A stretch of DNA of 64,000 nt from contig NZ_KB235948.1 in assembly GCF_000332335.1 (NCBI RefSeq), positions 5,500,629 through 5,564,628 of the forward strand, given 5' to 3'. Below are positions 1 to 10,260 of the stretch, piece after piece (positions within the stretch are counted from its first letter, which is position 1; every line of letters starts with the position of its first letter). The notes below the pieces were generated by a model. It did no database searches and was not told the origin of the DNA. It saw only the letters and a list, made by a program, of their open reading frames with translations. The position numbers and the translations under genes were made by a program. This DNA is from Kamptonema formosum PCC 10802 (lineage in GTDB: Bacteria; Cyanobacteriota; Cyanobacteriia; Cyanobacteriales; Oscillatoriaceae).

Positions 1-206
1 CATGTCTGGCGCAGCGCTAGCGCAGTATTTCATATAGGTTAGGACATTCATGGCATCGCGCGTGGGCCATGCCCCACCCGATAAGCAGCAATACCCCATC
101 CCCTAATGCCTCCAGGGGATAATTGGAAGATGTTTATGTCCTAACCTAAGTGCCTATTGCGATAGAGACTCGGTTTCCAGATATAAAATTTGGGCGCTAT
201 CGCAGG
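1..206. repeat. 206-bp direct repeat, copy 1
   Basis: These 206 bases recur without a mismatch at 440-645, an offset of 439 bp. The copy may extend beyond the left edge of the window. It contains one member (about 22-164) of the inverted-repeat element family found through the window: a degenerate left end near 22-46, an interior with GGCAT/GCCCAT words, and a right end with GTCCTAACCTAAGTGC near 139-153. Confidence 0.95.
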
Positions 207-439
207 ATTCATCTTTGCGATCGTGCGATGGTGCCCAAGTTTTTCCCGGCGCGCCTTACAGCGGGGGGATCATATGCGTGAGGGGAACCGCCTACCTCAC
301 ATGAAGCCGAAAAATCCCTGAGGCGGCTCCCCTCACACAAAAGAAGCCCGCGCCCTTCCCTCAACTTGTGATAACCTGGGTTTGTGGGAACCAGAGGGAA
401 AGCCGGTGCTATGTCCTTACCCAAATCAGAAACCTGGCG
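207..439. other. Spacer between the two direct-repeat copies, no gene
   Basis: This 233-bp unique spacer separates the two copies. Together with one copy it makes a 439-bp unit. The open frame on the minus strand here runs through the repeat and has no recognisable protein features, so I do not call a gene. Confidence 0.6.
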
Positions 440-645
440 CATGTCTGGCGCAGCGCTAGCGCAGTATTTCATATAGGTTAGGACATTCATGGCATCGCGC
501 GTGGGCCATGCCCCACCCGATAAGCAGCAATACCCCATCCCCTAATGCCTCCAGGGGATAATTGGAAGATGTTTATGTCCTAACCTAAGTGCCTATTGCG
601 ATAGAGACTCGGTTTCCAGATATAAAATTTGGGCGCTATCGCAGG
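440..645. repeat. 206-bp direct repeat, copy 2
   Basis: Identical to 1-206. The inverted-repeat element inside lies at about 461-603. Perfect identity implies a recent duplication or ongoing homogenisation. Sequence diverges immediately after position 645 (206 in copy 1). Confidence 0.95.
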
Positions 646-944
646 GAGCGACAGGCACAACAGTATTTTCGCGTCATATTTGAATGCCTGCCGGTGCCGG
701 TTGGCCACAGTTCCCGACCTTATATGCGCACACCTATCCCATTGTTCCTAATCTAACACAAATCCTGCCAATTGCAAAGGGAGAAAGACAAAAAGTTTGC
801 AGAGGATTTTCGCTGTGCCGGGGCGGGTTGACAAATATATTTCGTTGTATGTATTTCCCTCTTTCTTCTTGGCGTCCTTGGCGTCTTGGCAGTTCATTAA
901 TAAACCCCCTATCACAGCCTCACCCTAATGAGCAACAGCACCGG
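646..944. other. Intergenic region downstream of the exoprotein gene
   Basis: No gene seen. Positions 863-900 hold a dispersed repeat built on TTGGCGTCCTTGGCGTCTTG, which recurs at 36560-36600 and, inverted, at 60612-60647. No clear terminator for the minus-strand exoprotein gene was found. Confidence 0.6.
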
Positions 945-3869
945 CTATCGCAGAGGGCAGGACCCCGGCACCCGCGAATGCAAAACCGGAATGCTCCCGG
1001 TCAGAATCACCTCGCCACCGGCACCGATCTCCCATTCTTGCGCTTCCACAATCTCTTGCCGCACCGGCAGCACCGCCCCACCGGCAGCGCCCCGCCCCCC
1101 CACCTCACCCGCAACAGCTGTCCCCCAGTCCTCCCAAACAGAATTGCTGCTCAGGGCGTCGCTGGGGGAGGGGGGCAAGCCCCCAGAACCGGTGACGGCG
1201 AAGCTGCTGCCCTTGCCCAGCGCACAGGGGTTCCGGTCAATCAGCCCGGCGGCATCGACGGGGTTTTCTGGCAATTCCACCAACCCCTGGGTGGGGTGAG
1301 CGTCCGGGGTGTTAATTTCTACAGTGCCGCTCAACTGCGGTCCGCCGGTAGAGCTGGCTGTGATGTCACTGGTTCGGTCGTCCTGCTGCGCTCTCGCTTG
1401 TGCGCCAAAGATAGAGCGAGCGTCAACCCTCACCTCACCGCCCCGCCCTTGGAAGGCGTTGGCGTCGATGTCGCTATTTTCCAGCGCCGCGAGAGCGCCG
1501 GTTTGGATAGCGATACTTCCGCCGGTTCCGGGACTCCCTTCGCTGCCTGCTTCAGTAGAGATAGAACTGTTGTGTCGCAGCAGCAGCACCTCCCGCGCCA
1601 GCAGGCGGATATTGCCGCCCTTGCCGGAAATGGTTCTGGCGGCGAGCTCTCCGCTGTCGAGACGGATAGAGCCGGCTTGTATCTCCAGGTTGCCGGCGGC
1701 TCCTGACATGCCGCTTCCCATGATATCGGTGGCGTTCACCCTGACTTCCGCCCCACTGCTAACACTCAGCCGTCCGGTTTCAACGCTCAAGTTGCCCGCA
1801 TCTCCAGGCCCAACCGTTTGAGCGAACAGCCCACTGTTAATCTCTCCATCTGGTGCGGTTGCGGAGCCACTCAATTCCACAGACTCCTTGGCCCTCACCG
1901 TCACCGTTCCCCCCTTGCCCTGAAAAGTAGACGCTGACACCCGCGCCCCACCTCGGACAGCCAGCCGCTGCGTCTCAATCGTCAAGTCCCCAGCATCTCC
2001 AGTGCCGAAAGAGCGGGTGAGCAAGCCGCTCGGACGCTCTCCAGCGACGCCGCTCAGCTCCACAGATTCAGAAGCTCTCACCGTCAGGTTTCCCGACTTG
2101 CCGGCACCCAAAGAACTTGTGACCGCCGCCGCTCCATTCCTCACAGTCAGCCGCCCGGTTTCAACCGTCAAGTCCCCCGCACCGGCATCTCCTTGGGCTT
2201 CGGCAACTAATCCGCTAGAAATGCCGTTTGCTGAGGTTCCGCTCAGTTCGACTGAATGGGTTGCCCTCACCGCCAAGCTCCCCCCCTGTCCCAAACCCAA
2301 GGAGCCAGATGACACCTGCGCCCCATCTCGAACGATTAAACGCCCCGTTTCTACAGTGACATTTCCCCCAGCGCCGGTGGCTCCTGTCTCGACTTGAGCG
2401 GACAGGGCGCTGGCAAACCGGCTGCTGGCTGTCGCGCCGGTCACTTCTACTGACTCGGAGGCGCGTGCGGTCAGGTTTCCCCCCTTCCCCGCCCCAAAGG
2501 TCGCTGATGACACGGCTGCGCCATCCCGGATGATTAACCGGCCCGTTTCCACGGTTAAATTCCCCCCAGCGCCGGTGGCTCCTGGCGCAACCTGAGCCGA
2601 CAAGCCGCTGATTCGCCCCCCAACCGCTGATTCTCCAGCCAGCTCCACCGATTCAGAAGCCCTCACCGTCAGGCTGCCGGCTGCCCCCTCACCCCGTGTG
2701 GCAGCGGATACCAGCGCCCCGCCGCGAACGATTAACCTCCCCGTTACCACAGTTAAATTGCCTCCTCTCCCGGTGGCAGCCGGCCTCACTTCAGCGGATA
2801 AAGCGCTCGGAATAGAACCGTCTGATGATGTGCCGGCCAGCTCTACTAACTCGGAGGCTTGCACTTTAAGTGTGCCACCTGCTTGTGAGCCCCAGGTGTT
2901 GGCTTCAATCGCCGAGCCGCCGGTCAGCGTCACCCGCCGGCCTGTAACTTGGACATCGCCGCCACCGGCACCGCTAGCATCGGCGGACGCCTCCCCGGAA
3001 AGTTGAATGTCGCCAAAGGCAGGGACGCCCTCATATCCCAAGGAAAAGCCTTTCTCTGCCGGGGTGAGGCTGACTGTGCCGGCACCGGCGACACTGCCGA
3101 TCTCAATCCGCCCCCCAGCTGTCTTGAGAGTTCCGCCTTCGAGGGCGACATTTGAGCCAACCAGGGCCAGGGTTTGTGCCGGTGCGGCGCGCAAACCGCC
3201 ACTCGTGTCACCCCCGCCGGATGTCGTTTCCCTTCCCCCTCCCCGCACGAGAATCCTTCCCGGATTTGCCTCAAACTGCAAGCCAACCGGCACGCTGACG
3301 GTGAGCAGGGGCGGGTTTTGGGGGTTGGCGGCGCTGAAAACGCTGCCGTCAGCAAAGTTCAGCCCCTGTGCCGTGCTGGCGATGAAGGAGCCGCCAATGT
3401 TGAGCCTGGCGTTGGGGCCAAAAATAATGCCGTTGGGATTGAGCACGAAGACGTTGGCGCTGCCGTTGGCTTGAATGGTGCCGTCAATGTGAGAAATTGA
3501 CCGCCCTGTCACGCGCGTGAGGATGTTTTGAATGTCCGGGGCATTATTGAAGTGAGCTGTCCTGCCGGTGGGGAGGGAAAATTGTTCAAAACTGTGGAAG
3601 AGGTTGCTGCCCTTAACGGTGCCGCCGGTGATGGTGATGGTATTGCCATTTGCGGTGACGGCAGAGTTGACCGGCAGCGTGGCGTCTGGGGCGGTTTGCG
3701 CCGGTGTGCCGGTGGGGAAAAATACCGCATTCCCCGCCGCCAGCAGGCAGCCGCACAAGCCTAATTTCCAGCCGATCGCTCTCCGCCGGCGAACCCCACC
3801 CCTTACGCCCCTCCCCGCCACCGGGAAGGGGGGGAAGAGAGAGAAGTTCATCTCACTGATATGCGACAT
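945..3869 (-). CDS. Filamentous-haemagglutinin-like exoprotein (two-partner secretion TpsA type)
   Basis: A predicted secreted beta-helix exoprotein of about 974 aa. After an arginine-rich, hydrophobic N-terminal export signal (roughly residues 15-60, ending in a TPAQT-like cleavage region) comes the TPS/haemagglutination-activity domain, with the hallmark block NPNGIIFGPNARLNIGGSF at about residues 150-170. The middle consists of about eight imperfect repeats of 40-50 aa with the theme GGNLTVETGRLIVRDGA...VELSG, expected to stack as a beta-helix. The C-terminus (proline-rich, Cys pair, ending in an LHSRVPGSCPLR-like tail) is typical of cyanobacterial members. In this family export needs a TpsB outer-membrane partner, and none is encoded in this window. 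The open frame can extend to a GTG at 3917, but that stretch overlaps a CRISPR-repeat-like palindrome, so I prefer the ATG at 3869. An ATG at 3851 is also possible. Adhesion or surface function is inferred. Confidence 0.85.
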   Translation of the reverse strand: MSHISEMNFSLFPPFPVAGRGVRGGVRRRRAIGWKLGLCGCLLAAGNAVFFPTGTPAQTAPDATLPVNSAVTANGNTITITGGTVKGSNLFHSFEQFSLPTGRTAHFNNAPDIQNILTRVTGRSISHIDGTIQANGSANVFVLNPNGIIFGPNARLNIGGSFIASTAQGLNFADGSVFSAANPQNPPLLTVSVPVGLQFEANPGRILVRGGGRETTSGGGDTSGGLRAAPAQTLALVGSNVALEGGTLKTAGGRIEIGSVAGAGTVSLTPAEKGFSLGYEGVPAFGDIQLSGEASADASGAGGGDVQVTGRRVTLTGGSAIEANTWGSQAGGTLKVQASELVELAGTSSDGSIPSALSAEVRPAATGRGGNLTVVTGRLIVRGGALVSAATRGEGAAGSLTVRASESVELAGESAVGGRISGLSAQVAPGATGAGGNLTVETGRLIIRDGAAVSSATFGAGKGGNLTARASESVEVTGATASSRFASALSAQVETGATGAGGNVTVETGRLIVRDGAQVSSGSLGLGQGGSLAVRATHSVELSGTSANGISSGLVAEAQGDAGAGDLTVETGRLTVRNGAAAVTSSLGAGKSGNLTVRASESVELSGVAGERPSGLLTRSFGTGDAGDLTIETQRLAVRGGARVSASTFQGKGGTVTVRAKESVELSGSATAPDGEINSGLFAQTVGPGDAGNLSVETGRLSVSSGAEVRVNATDIMGSGMSGAAGNLEIQAGSIRLDSGELAARTISGKGGNIRLLAREVLLLRHNSSISTEAGSEGSPGTGGSIAIQTGALAALENSDIDANAFQGRGGEVRVDARSIFGAQARAQQDDRTSDITASSTGGPQLSGTVEINTPDAHPTQGLVELPENPVDAAGLIDRNPCALGKGSSFAVTGSGGLPPSPSDALSSNSVWEDWGTAVAGEVGGRGAAGGAVLPVRQEIVEAQEWEIGAGGEVILTGSIPVLHSRVPGSCPLR

Positions 3870-3934
3870 TTGGTGCCTGCCACTTCCCTGAAATTTCAAT
3901 CCCTCATAGGGATTCACACTTACTCAATCCGCAC

Positions 3935-3940
3935 ATTATA
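3935..3940 (-). promoter_or_regulatory. Possible -10 element of the exoprotein gene
   Basis: On the minus strand this reads TATAAT, within an AT-rich tract, about 65 bp upstream of the chosen start at 3869. The -35 match is weak (TGTTGG at 16 bp). Confidence 0.35.
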
Positions 3941-4151
3941 TATAATAGCACATTTTCCAACACAGCTTGCCTCCGGCACGAATGAAACCCGCTCTGAGAG
4001 TTGTTTTATAAAGAAAACGTAAAAGAGCCAGCAACCGGGGCCGGCCACGGGAGCGCGGGTGTCAGCTTTAGCTCTCTCTTCCATAAGATTGATTAATTTT
4101 ATAATCAACCGCCAATAACGCCCTAGCTTAAAAGGCTTTACTGCCACCTTT

Positions 4152-4320
4152 TATAGCAGTAGGCACTTAGGTTAGGACAAGGGGTTTAACATGATGTAGG
4201 AGCGGGTTCACCCACAACCTGTGCCACACCGCTATAACACCGATAAACCCGCCCCTAACCGCTGATATAGCAGCCGGCAATTGGGCCATAGCGTGTCCTA
4301 ACCAATATGACTGCTGCTAT
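4152..4320 (-). repeat. Inverted-repeat (MITE-like) element, reverse orientation
   Basis: It starts with TATAGCAGTAGGCACTTAGG and ends with the complement of the other terminus (CCAATATGACTGCTGCTAT). The two ends of the family differ slightly (GTCATATTGG versus GGCACTTAGG before TTAGGAC), which allows orientation. The interior has no coding potential. Confidence 0.75.
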
Positions 4321-4481
4321 CAAAATCACAATTAGGGGTTGCTAAATAGGGATTAGAACGCTTTAATGCCGCGTTTTTCACTCCGGAATCTAAAATCTAA
4401 AATCCACAATAGGTAGAGTTACCACACCGGCGGCTGCAGGGGTTGGTATCTGGGGGCGCTGTTGAGGCTAGGGATGACTTG

Positions 4482-4645
4482 TATAGCAGTAGTCATATTG
4501 GTTAAGAGATTAATGACATGGTTTATGGGGCTCATGCGCATCGGGCTCATGCGCATGGGAAAGACTCACAGCAATGCCCAATGCGATGATGCCCAATGCC
4601 CTATGCGATGATGCCCATGTACTAACCTAAGTGCATACTGCTATA
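4482..4645 (+). repeat. Inverted-repeat (MITE-like) element with GATGATGCC words
   Basis: Left end TATAGCAGTAGTCATATTGG, right end CTAACCTAAGTGCATACTGC then TATA. The interior carries GGCTCATGCGCAT duplications and CGATGATGCCC words. The same words form an eight-copy minisatellite in the element near 38.6 kb. Confidence 0.75.
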
Positions 4646-4780
4646 AATTTTAAATTAAGAAGTGTCTGTTAAAAATTCAAAATTAGCTGGCACTCCTAGC
4701 CTTTCTCACTGTTCCCCTTCTGAAGTGATAATATAGCAGGCAGATACCTGGACTGGCAATCAGCGCCACACTCCCGACAG

Positions 4781-5143
4781 CTAGCGCAGCAGCTGTCTGA
4801 CAGTTTCGAGCAGTTCTGTCGGGCGGAAGGGTTTGGCGATGTAGGCATCAGCACCTTGCTTCATCCCCCAGTAGCGGTCGAACTCTTCGCTTTTGCTGGT
4901 GCACATTACGACGGGGATATTTTGGGCTTTTGGGTTGTTTTTTAGCCACCGGCACAGTTCGTAGCCGTTCATGCGGGGCATAACAATATCTGTGATTACT
5001 AAATCGGGGCAGCTCGCCTGAATTTGTTCTTTGGCTTCGAGGCCATCAGAGGCTTCGATAACATCCAGTCCGCTTCGTTTGAGAATGTCGGCGACGATTT
5101 GCCGCAGTGTCAAACTGTCATCCACAATCAGAACTGTACTCAT
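4781..5143 (-). CDS. Single-domain response regulator (CheY/PilH type)
   Basis: 120 aa, exactly one receiver (REC) domain with no output domain. It shows the acidic pair in VLIVDDS (residues 4-10), the phospho-acceptor Asp in DLVITDIVMP (about 52), a conserved Thr/Ser in VVMCTSKS (about 82) and the Lys in YIAKPFRP (about 104). Single REC proteins of this length in cyanobacteria act in pilus or phototaxis chemosensory systems (PilH/PixH-like) as phospho-relay or phosphate-sink partners of a CheA-type kinase. No kinase or Che gene lies next to it, so the pathway is not set by context. AGGGAG just upstream of ATG supports this start. It is transcribed alone, away from crtP. Confidence 0.9.
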   Translation of the reverse strand: MSTVLIVDDSLTLRQIVADILKRSGLDVIEASDGLEAKEQIQASCPDLVITDIVMPRMNGYELCRWLKNNPKAQNIPVVMCTSKSEEFDRYWGMKQGADAYIAKPFRPTELLETVRQLLR

Positions 5144-5800
5144 AACTCCCTACCTAATTGCTGGTTGGAAAGGTTAAGGCCGTGGTTGATTCCCCGCAAT
5201 GCCGGTATGCTGTCTGGAGACTGGCCAGATCGCCCCGCTAGACAGCTCAGAGGGGTCTAGAGGGAGCGGTGATTCCGCTACAGGGGGGCGTGCGCGTTGC
5301 GCTCCCGCTCCTCCAGACAGGCCAAGACCTCGCCCGGACGCAACGGGGTGGGGGCGAGGCTCAGCGCAAGGGGCGCTCTCCAGCCCCGGACGGGCCCGCC
5401 CGGATTCTCGCGCTTGGCGCGTCTGGCAAGTATCGATCAGTTGCAACCGGCACCGTGAACTTCCTGCAGACGATGCCGCCACCATAGCCTCCTCCCACAG
5501 TTAGATTTCCCACTGTCCGCTCCCAAGTGCCAAAAACTGTTTGGCATCCGGGGCGCATGGAGCCGCCACGGGCCGGCCACGGGGGGCCGCCCCTACGCAG
5601 ACCTGTCCCCGGAGGGCCGCCTCGGTTCACCGCGCTCCCTCCATTCTCAGACAATTTTAGGGTGTGCCAAATTGCGATTTGTGAAGCGAGGGACACTGCA
5701 GGAAGCGGGTTTGGGGGGTTTGGTTAATTTTTGATTATAGATTCTTAATTTTAAATTAAAATTAATGTTCCAAGGGGGAGAATTTATCGACTCCGCCCTG

Positions 5801-5832
5801 TCGGGCCCGGGTCGGGCCCGGCTCGGGCCCGG
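5801..5832. repeat. Short tandem GGGCCC-containing repeat
   Basis: Three copies of an 11-bp unit, TCGGGCCCGG plus one base, each containing the palindrome GGGCCC, followed by a fourth partial copy. It lies 50-80 bp upstream of the putative crtP -10 box. Confidence 0.8.
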
Positions 5833-5884
5833 TCGGGGGCGGCGAAATGCGACAGCCCTTGGTTTATGTAACGGTTTGCAAAGT

Positions 5885-5890
5885 TATAAT
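5885..5890 (+). promoter_or_regulatory. Putative -10 box of crtP
   Basis: Perfect TATAAT, 62 bp before the crtP ATG, in an AT-rich leader. The -35 is poor (TTGGTT about 20 bp upstream), so the start may depend on an activator. Confidence 0.45.
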
Positions 5891-5915
5891 GAGAGACGGG
5901 TAAAAGATACCTTAA

Positions 5916-7322
<1,407 letters not shown>

Positions 7323-7508
7323 CCATCAACAGACACGCCCGCTGCTACCACGCCCTCTGCCGGCAGGGGCGAATGCGTTGCGCGAGCCGCCCCCGCACGC
7401 TGCCCTTGTCAGTCCCCCTTTCGTTCCGGTCCCCGACGCAGTCGTGCTCTGACTCGACATCGAAGTTGATGACTCGATCCTTCTGGCTGATAGCTAATCC
7501 CCCAACCC

Positions 7509-8441
7509 ATGCTGCAACTGCCTACTCACCCCCGCACGAAACCGCTGGCTTCCCCAGAAGCCTCCTATGAACTCTGCCGCCAGATTACGGCCACTTACGC
7601 CAGGACCTTTTATCTGGGCACCCTGCTGATGCCAGAGGCCAAACAGCGGGCGATTTGGGCCATCTACGCCTGGTGCCGCCGCACCGACGAACTGGTGGAT
7701 GGCTCTCGCGCTCGCCTGACGACGCCTGAAACGCTCGACCACTGGGAGCGCCAATTGGAGTCGATCTTTGCCGGTCACCCGCAAGAAGACTTTGATGTGG
7801 CGCTGGCGGATACGGTGGAGCGCTTTCCCCTTGACATTCAGCCCTTTCGGGATATGATTGCCGGACAGGGCATGGACTTGTACCGCAGCCGCTACGAAAC
7901 CTTTGAGGAACTGTACCTCTACTGCTACCGAGTCGCCGGCACGGTGGGGCTGATGACGCTGCCGGTGATGGGAGTCGAACCCTCCCCCCGCACCGCTCCC
8001 TGGAATCGAGCGGCCTCTTCCGATCCCAATCCAGCTGAACAGGCGGTGGCCCTGGGAATTGCTAACCAGCTGACGAATATCCTGCGAGATGTGGGGGAAG
8101 ATATCCGCCGGGGCCGCATTTACCTGCCCCTAAAAGAGTTAGCGATGTTTGATTACACGGAAGAGGATTTACTCAACGGTGTGGTGGATGACAGGTGGCG
8201 CTGTTTGATGCGGTTCCAAATTCAGCGAGCCCGCAAGTTCTATGCCGAAGCGGAAAATGGCATTAGCGCTCTCAGTCGGGACGCCCGCTGGCCCGTGTGG
8301 TCGGCTCAGATGCTCTACAGCCACATACTGGTTGCCATTGAGCGCAACAAGTATGATGTCTTCCGCCGGCGCGCCTATGTTCCCGGAGCGCGGAAGATGC
8401 TGACTTTGCCGGTGGCTTGGCTGAGGGCGCAAGTCTTCTAA
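7509..8441 (+). CDS. crtB: 15-cis-phytoene synthase
   Basis: CrtB condenses two geranylgeranyl diphosphates head-to-head to phytoene, the substrate of the upstream CrtP. It is a 310-aa squalene/phytoene synthase-fold protein. The two Asp-rich motifs are clear: CRRTDELVDG (about residues 57-66) and NQLTNILRDVGEDIRRGRIY (about 186-205). They bind Mg2+ and diphosphate. The SATYARTFYLGTLL-like segment (here ATYARTFYLGTLL) near residue 30 is also conserved. The ATG follows an intergenic stretch without a strong Shine-Dalgarno sequence. Co-orientation with crtP and the 186-bp gap suggest co-transcription. Confidence 0.97.
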   Translation: MLQLPTHPRTKPLASPEASYELCRQITATYARTFYLGTLLMPEAKQRAIWAIYAWCRRTDELVDGSRARLTTPETLDHWERQLESIFAGHPQEDFDVALADTVERFPLDIQPFRDMIAGQGMDLYRSRYETFEELYLYCYRVAGTVGLMTLPVMGVEPSPRTAPWNRAASSDPNPAEQAVALGIANQLTNILRDVGEDIRRGRIYLPLKELAMFDYTEEDLLNGVVDDRWRCLMRFQIQRARKFYAEAENGISALSRDARWPVWSAQMLYSHILVAIERNKYDVFRRRAYVPGARKMLTLPVAWLRAQVF

Positions 8442-8583
8442 ATGCCCGCCACGCGCTCTTGACCGCCAGCCACCGGCGTTTCAGCAAGCAGCACGGCTGT
8501 TGGCTGGCGGCACTAGCTTTGTGTTTTGCAGCACAGCCTTGAAATCCTAAACTGTCCTATTTTAGAGAAGGAACCTTTAGAAG

Positions 8584-9678
8584 ATGGTAGCCATGAAGGG
8601 GCTGTTCACAGTGCGTCCGCTCAATGCCTTAACCAACTCCCTGAAATTAATTATTCAGCCGCAAGATATTGAAACGAGCGACAGTCTGTGTGGCGTCGGC
8701 TTTCAGCCAGTTCCTGCCATTCCACAACTCGTTTACCGAGTGGTTGCCAGAAATCAGGTTGCTGATGTTTTCGGGCAGATATGCGATCTGCTGACAGAAG
8801 CCAGTCAAGCCGCCTCCCGGTTTTTACTGACCCGATCGCCTCTTGAGGACAGCACTCTGCTGGTGGAATTCCTCGAGGCTCAGCCCCTCAGTGCCATCAC
8901 CCTGTGCGTCAGGAACGCCTGGTTTTTTCGACTGCTGATCGAGCGGCGCATCTTTTTCAAATACCAGCCGATTTTTCACCTGGCATCCGGTCAGGTGGTC
9001 GCCCATGAATGTCTGGCTCGCGCCACCAGCGATCAGGGGAAATGTCTGACCGGCAAACACTTAATTGATGCCGCTGTCTCCACCCAGCTGAGTTGCGAGT
9101 TTGACGAGCTGGCTCGCGCCGCCTGTCTGGAATCGATTGCAGCGCTTAAAACTGAACAAACGTTTTTTATCAACGTCCTGCCCAATGCTATTATACACAA
9201 TCCCCACTCTTTGGATCAGAACTTTCAACAAGTCCTGGATCTGGGATTGCGACCGCAACAAATTATCTTTGAACTCACGGAAGTGGAAGTCCTGGATCGC
9301 TGTCCAGACTTGCCGCAGATCGTAAACCGCCTGCGGGAATGGGGATTTGGGATTGCGGTAGATGATTTGTGCGGCTGCGTTTCAGTCGATCACTACGTCC
9401 TGGAGTTCCGTCCCGACCTGATTAAACTCGACCGGCGGCTGGTGGACGGTTGCAGCAAACACTCTCTGAAGCAGACGCTGATCAAAAGTCTCTTGCATTC
9501 CGCCCACGAAGAGGGGATTATGGTTCTAGCCGAAGGACTCGAAGACAGGTCAGATATAGAGTTCTGCCGCGATTTGGGCGTGGATTACGGACAGGGATTT
9601 GGTCTGGCCACTCCGGAACTGACCCTACAAACGGTGAGAGCGGATTTCACCGGCTTTGCTATGTCTAAGGCGTCTTAA
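8584..9678 (+). CDS. EAL-domain protein, putative c-di-GMP phosphodiesterase with variant loop 6
   Basis: 364 aa. Residues 1-115 match no family I recognise. Residues about 116-360 form an EAL domain. The signature EAL is ECL in HECLAR (about residue 138). Other conserved positions are present: Asn in FFINVLPNAI, Glu in FELTEVE, the Asp pair in AVDDLCG, Lys in LIKLDR, Glu in LAEGLED and Gln in YGQGFGLATP. Most metal ligands and the catalytic Glu are therefore kept, but the loop-6 motif DDFGTG is DDLCGC, which in characterised EAL proteins weakens dimer-dependent activity. It could be a low-activity enzyme or a c-di-GMP sensor. No GGDEF, PAS or membrane segment is seen. An in-frame ATG at 8593 is an alternative start. 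Confidence 0.85.
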   Translation: MVAMKGLFTVRPLNALTNSLKLIIQPQDIETSDSLCGVGFQPVPAIPQLVYRVVARNQVADVFGQICDLLTEASQAASRFLLTRSPLEDSTLLVEFLEAQPLSAITLCVRNAWFFRLLIERRIFFKYQPIFHLASGQVVAHECLARATSDQGKCLTGKHLIDAAVSTQLSCEFDELARAACLESIAALKTEQTFFINVLPNAIIHNPHSLDQNFQQVLDLGLRPQQIIFELTEVEVLDRCPDLPQIVNRLREWGFGIAVDDLCGCVSVDHYVLEFRPDLIKLDRRLVDGCSKHSLKQTLIKSLLHSAHEEGIMVLAEGLEDRSDIEFCRDLGVDYGQGFGLATPELTLQTVRADFTGFAMSKAS

Positions 9679-9803
9679 CTATTTTAAATTTAACCTTTGG
9701 GACTGTCAGAGGATAGAATTGGTTTGAACAGGCATTTTTCAGCGCACCGGCGCTCGCCTGACTTTCCCGCCACCAGCCGGTCTTGTATTAAGCTTTTAGG
9801 CTT

Positions 9804-9913
9804 TTATAGCAGCCGTCATATTGCTTAGGACATCAGTGGCCTAGGGATAAAAGGCGTAGGACAGGCGTCCCCTGCGATCCTGCTGTCCGTTCCCGAGCGT
9901 GAATACTGCTATA
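9804..9913 (+). repeat. Inverted-repeat (MITE-like) element
   Basis: Left end TATAGCAGCCGTCATATTGC followed by TTAGGACATCAGTGGC; right end GTGAATACTGCTATA. The interior has the GTAGGACAGGCGTCCC word shared with the elements near 30.05 kb and at the right edge of the window. Confidence 0.7.
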
Positions 9914-9929
9914 ATCTTCCTATCTGCCT

Positions 9930-9983
9930 AAAGGAGGCAGAGCCTCCAGGACGGCGTTCCCAGGCTCAGGCTGGGAACGAGGG
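9930..9983. repeat. Dispersed double-palindrome repeat
   Basis: Two palindromes in a row: GGAGGCAGAGCCTCC at 9933-9947, then a 25-base palindrome at 9955-9979 based on CGTTCCCAG...CTGGGAACG. The same pair recurs at 42389-42442 and, inverted, at 63721-63770; a degenerate relative is near 32535-32576. Confidence 0.85.
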
Positions 9984-10039
9984 AAATCGGCGTGAAGAAA
10001 CCGATTTGCACTCGGGGCAACTTGATAAATCTGATACAT

Positions 10040-10260
10040 TTACGCGACATTACCCAGCATAACCCCGGACAGCGCAACGATAGCACTATCACCGAGAAAA
10101 GTGATAGAGGCGTTATCCCGCAAAGCTTTCAGGCAGATACCGACAGCGCCATTCCAGTCCCGCGAAGCGCGCAAATCTGCAGCTAGGACAGTGAAAACTT
10201 TTAGAGCCACCCAAGCGGGTGTGGGCATTTTGAGCTGGCAGTGCGCCTACCCAGCATCGC
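10040..10260 (-). pseudogene. Remnant of an IS200/IS605-type tnpB (OrfB), C-terminal zinc-ribbon part
   Basis: Read on the minus strand, one frame gives HTRLGGSKSFHCPSC, the second half of the TnpB zinc ribbon. The next frame, joined at the CPSC codons, continues RASRDWNGAVGICLKALRDN, the usual end of the RuvC-like/zinc-ribbon region. A frameshift therefore separates them, and stop codons lie upstream. The RuvC core and N-terminus are missing, so no nuclease can be made. The AT-rich stretch up to about 10430 (minus-strand words ATACAATACAGACATAGC) could be the old element's upstream region. TnpA is absent. Confidence 0.7.

Larger units (their letters stand above)
3870..4780. other. Intergenic region with two inverted-repeat elements
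   Basis: About 900 bp between the exoprotein gene and the response regulator. It holds the elements at 4152-4320 and 4482-4645, listed separately. The 75-codon minus-strand frame at 3920-4147 has no family features and ends at the element boundary, so it is not called. A CRISPR-repeat-like palindrome (TTTCAATCCCTCATAGGGAT) lies at 3894-3913. Confidence 0.6.
9679..10039. other. Intergenic repeat region after the EAL gene
   Basis: No intact gene. It holds an inverted-repeat element (9804-9913) and a double-palindrome repeat (9930-9983), and borders the TnpB fragment. Confidence 0.6.

Noticed and set aside
684-1706. 340-codon plus-strand frame
   Set aside because: Antisense to the repetitive end of the exoprotein gene, with no recognisable domain.
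3894-3913. CRISPR array
   Set aside because: A single repeat-like unit with no spacers or second repeat.
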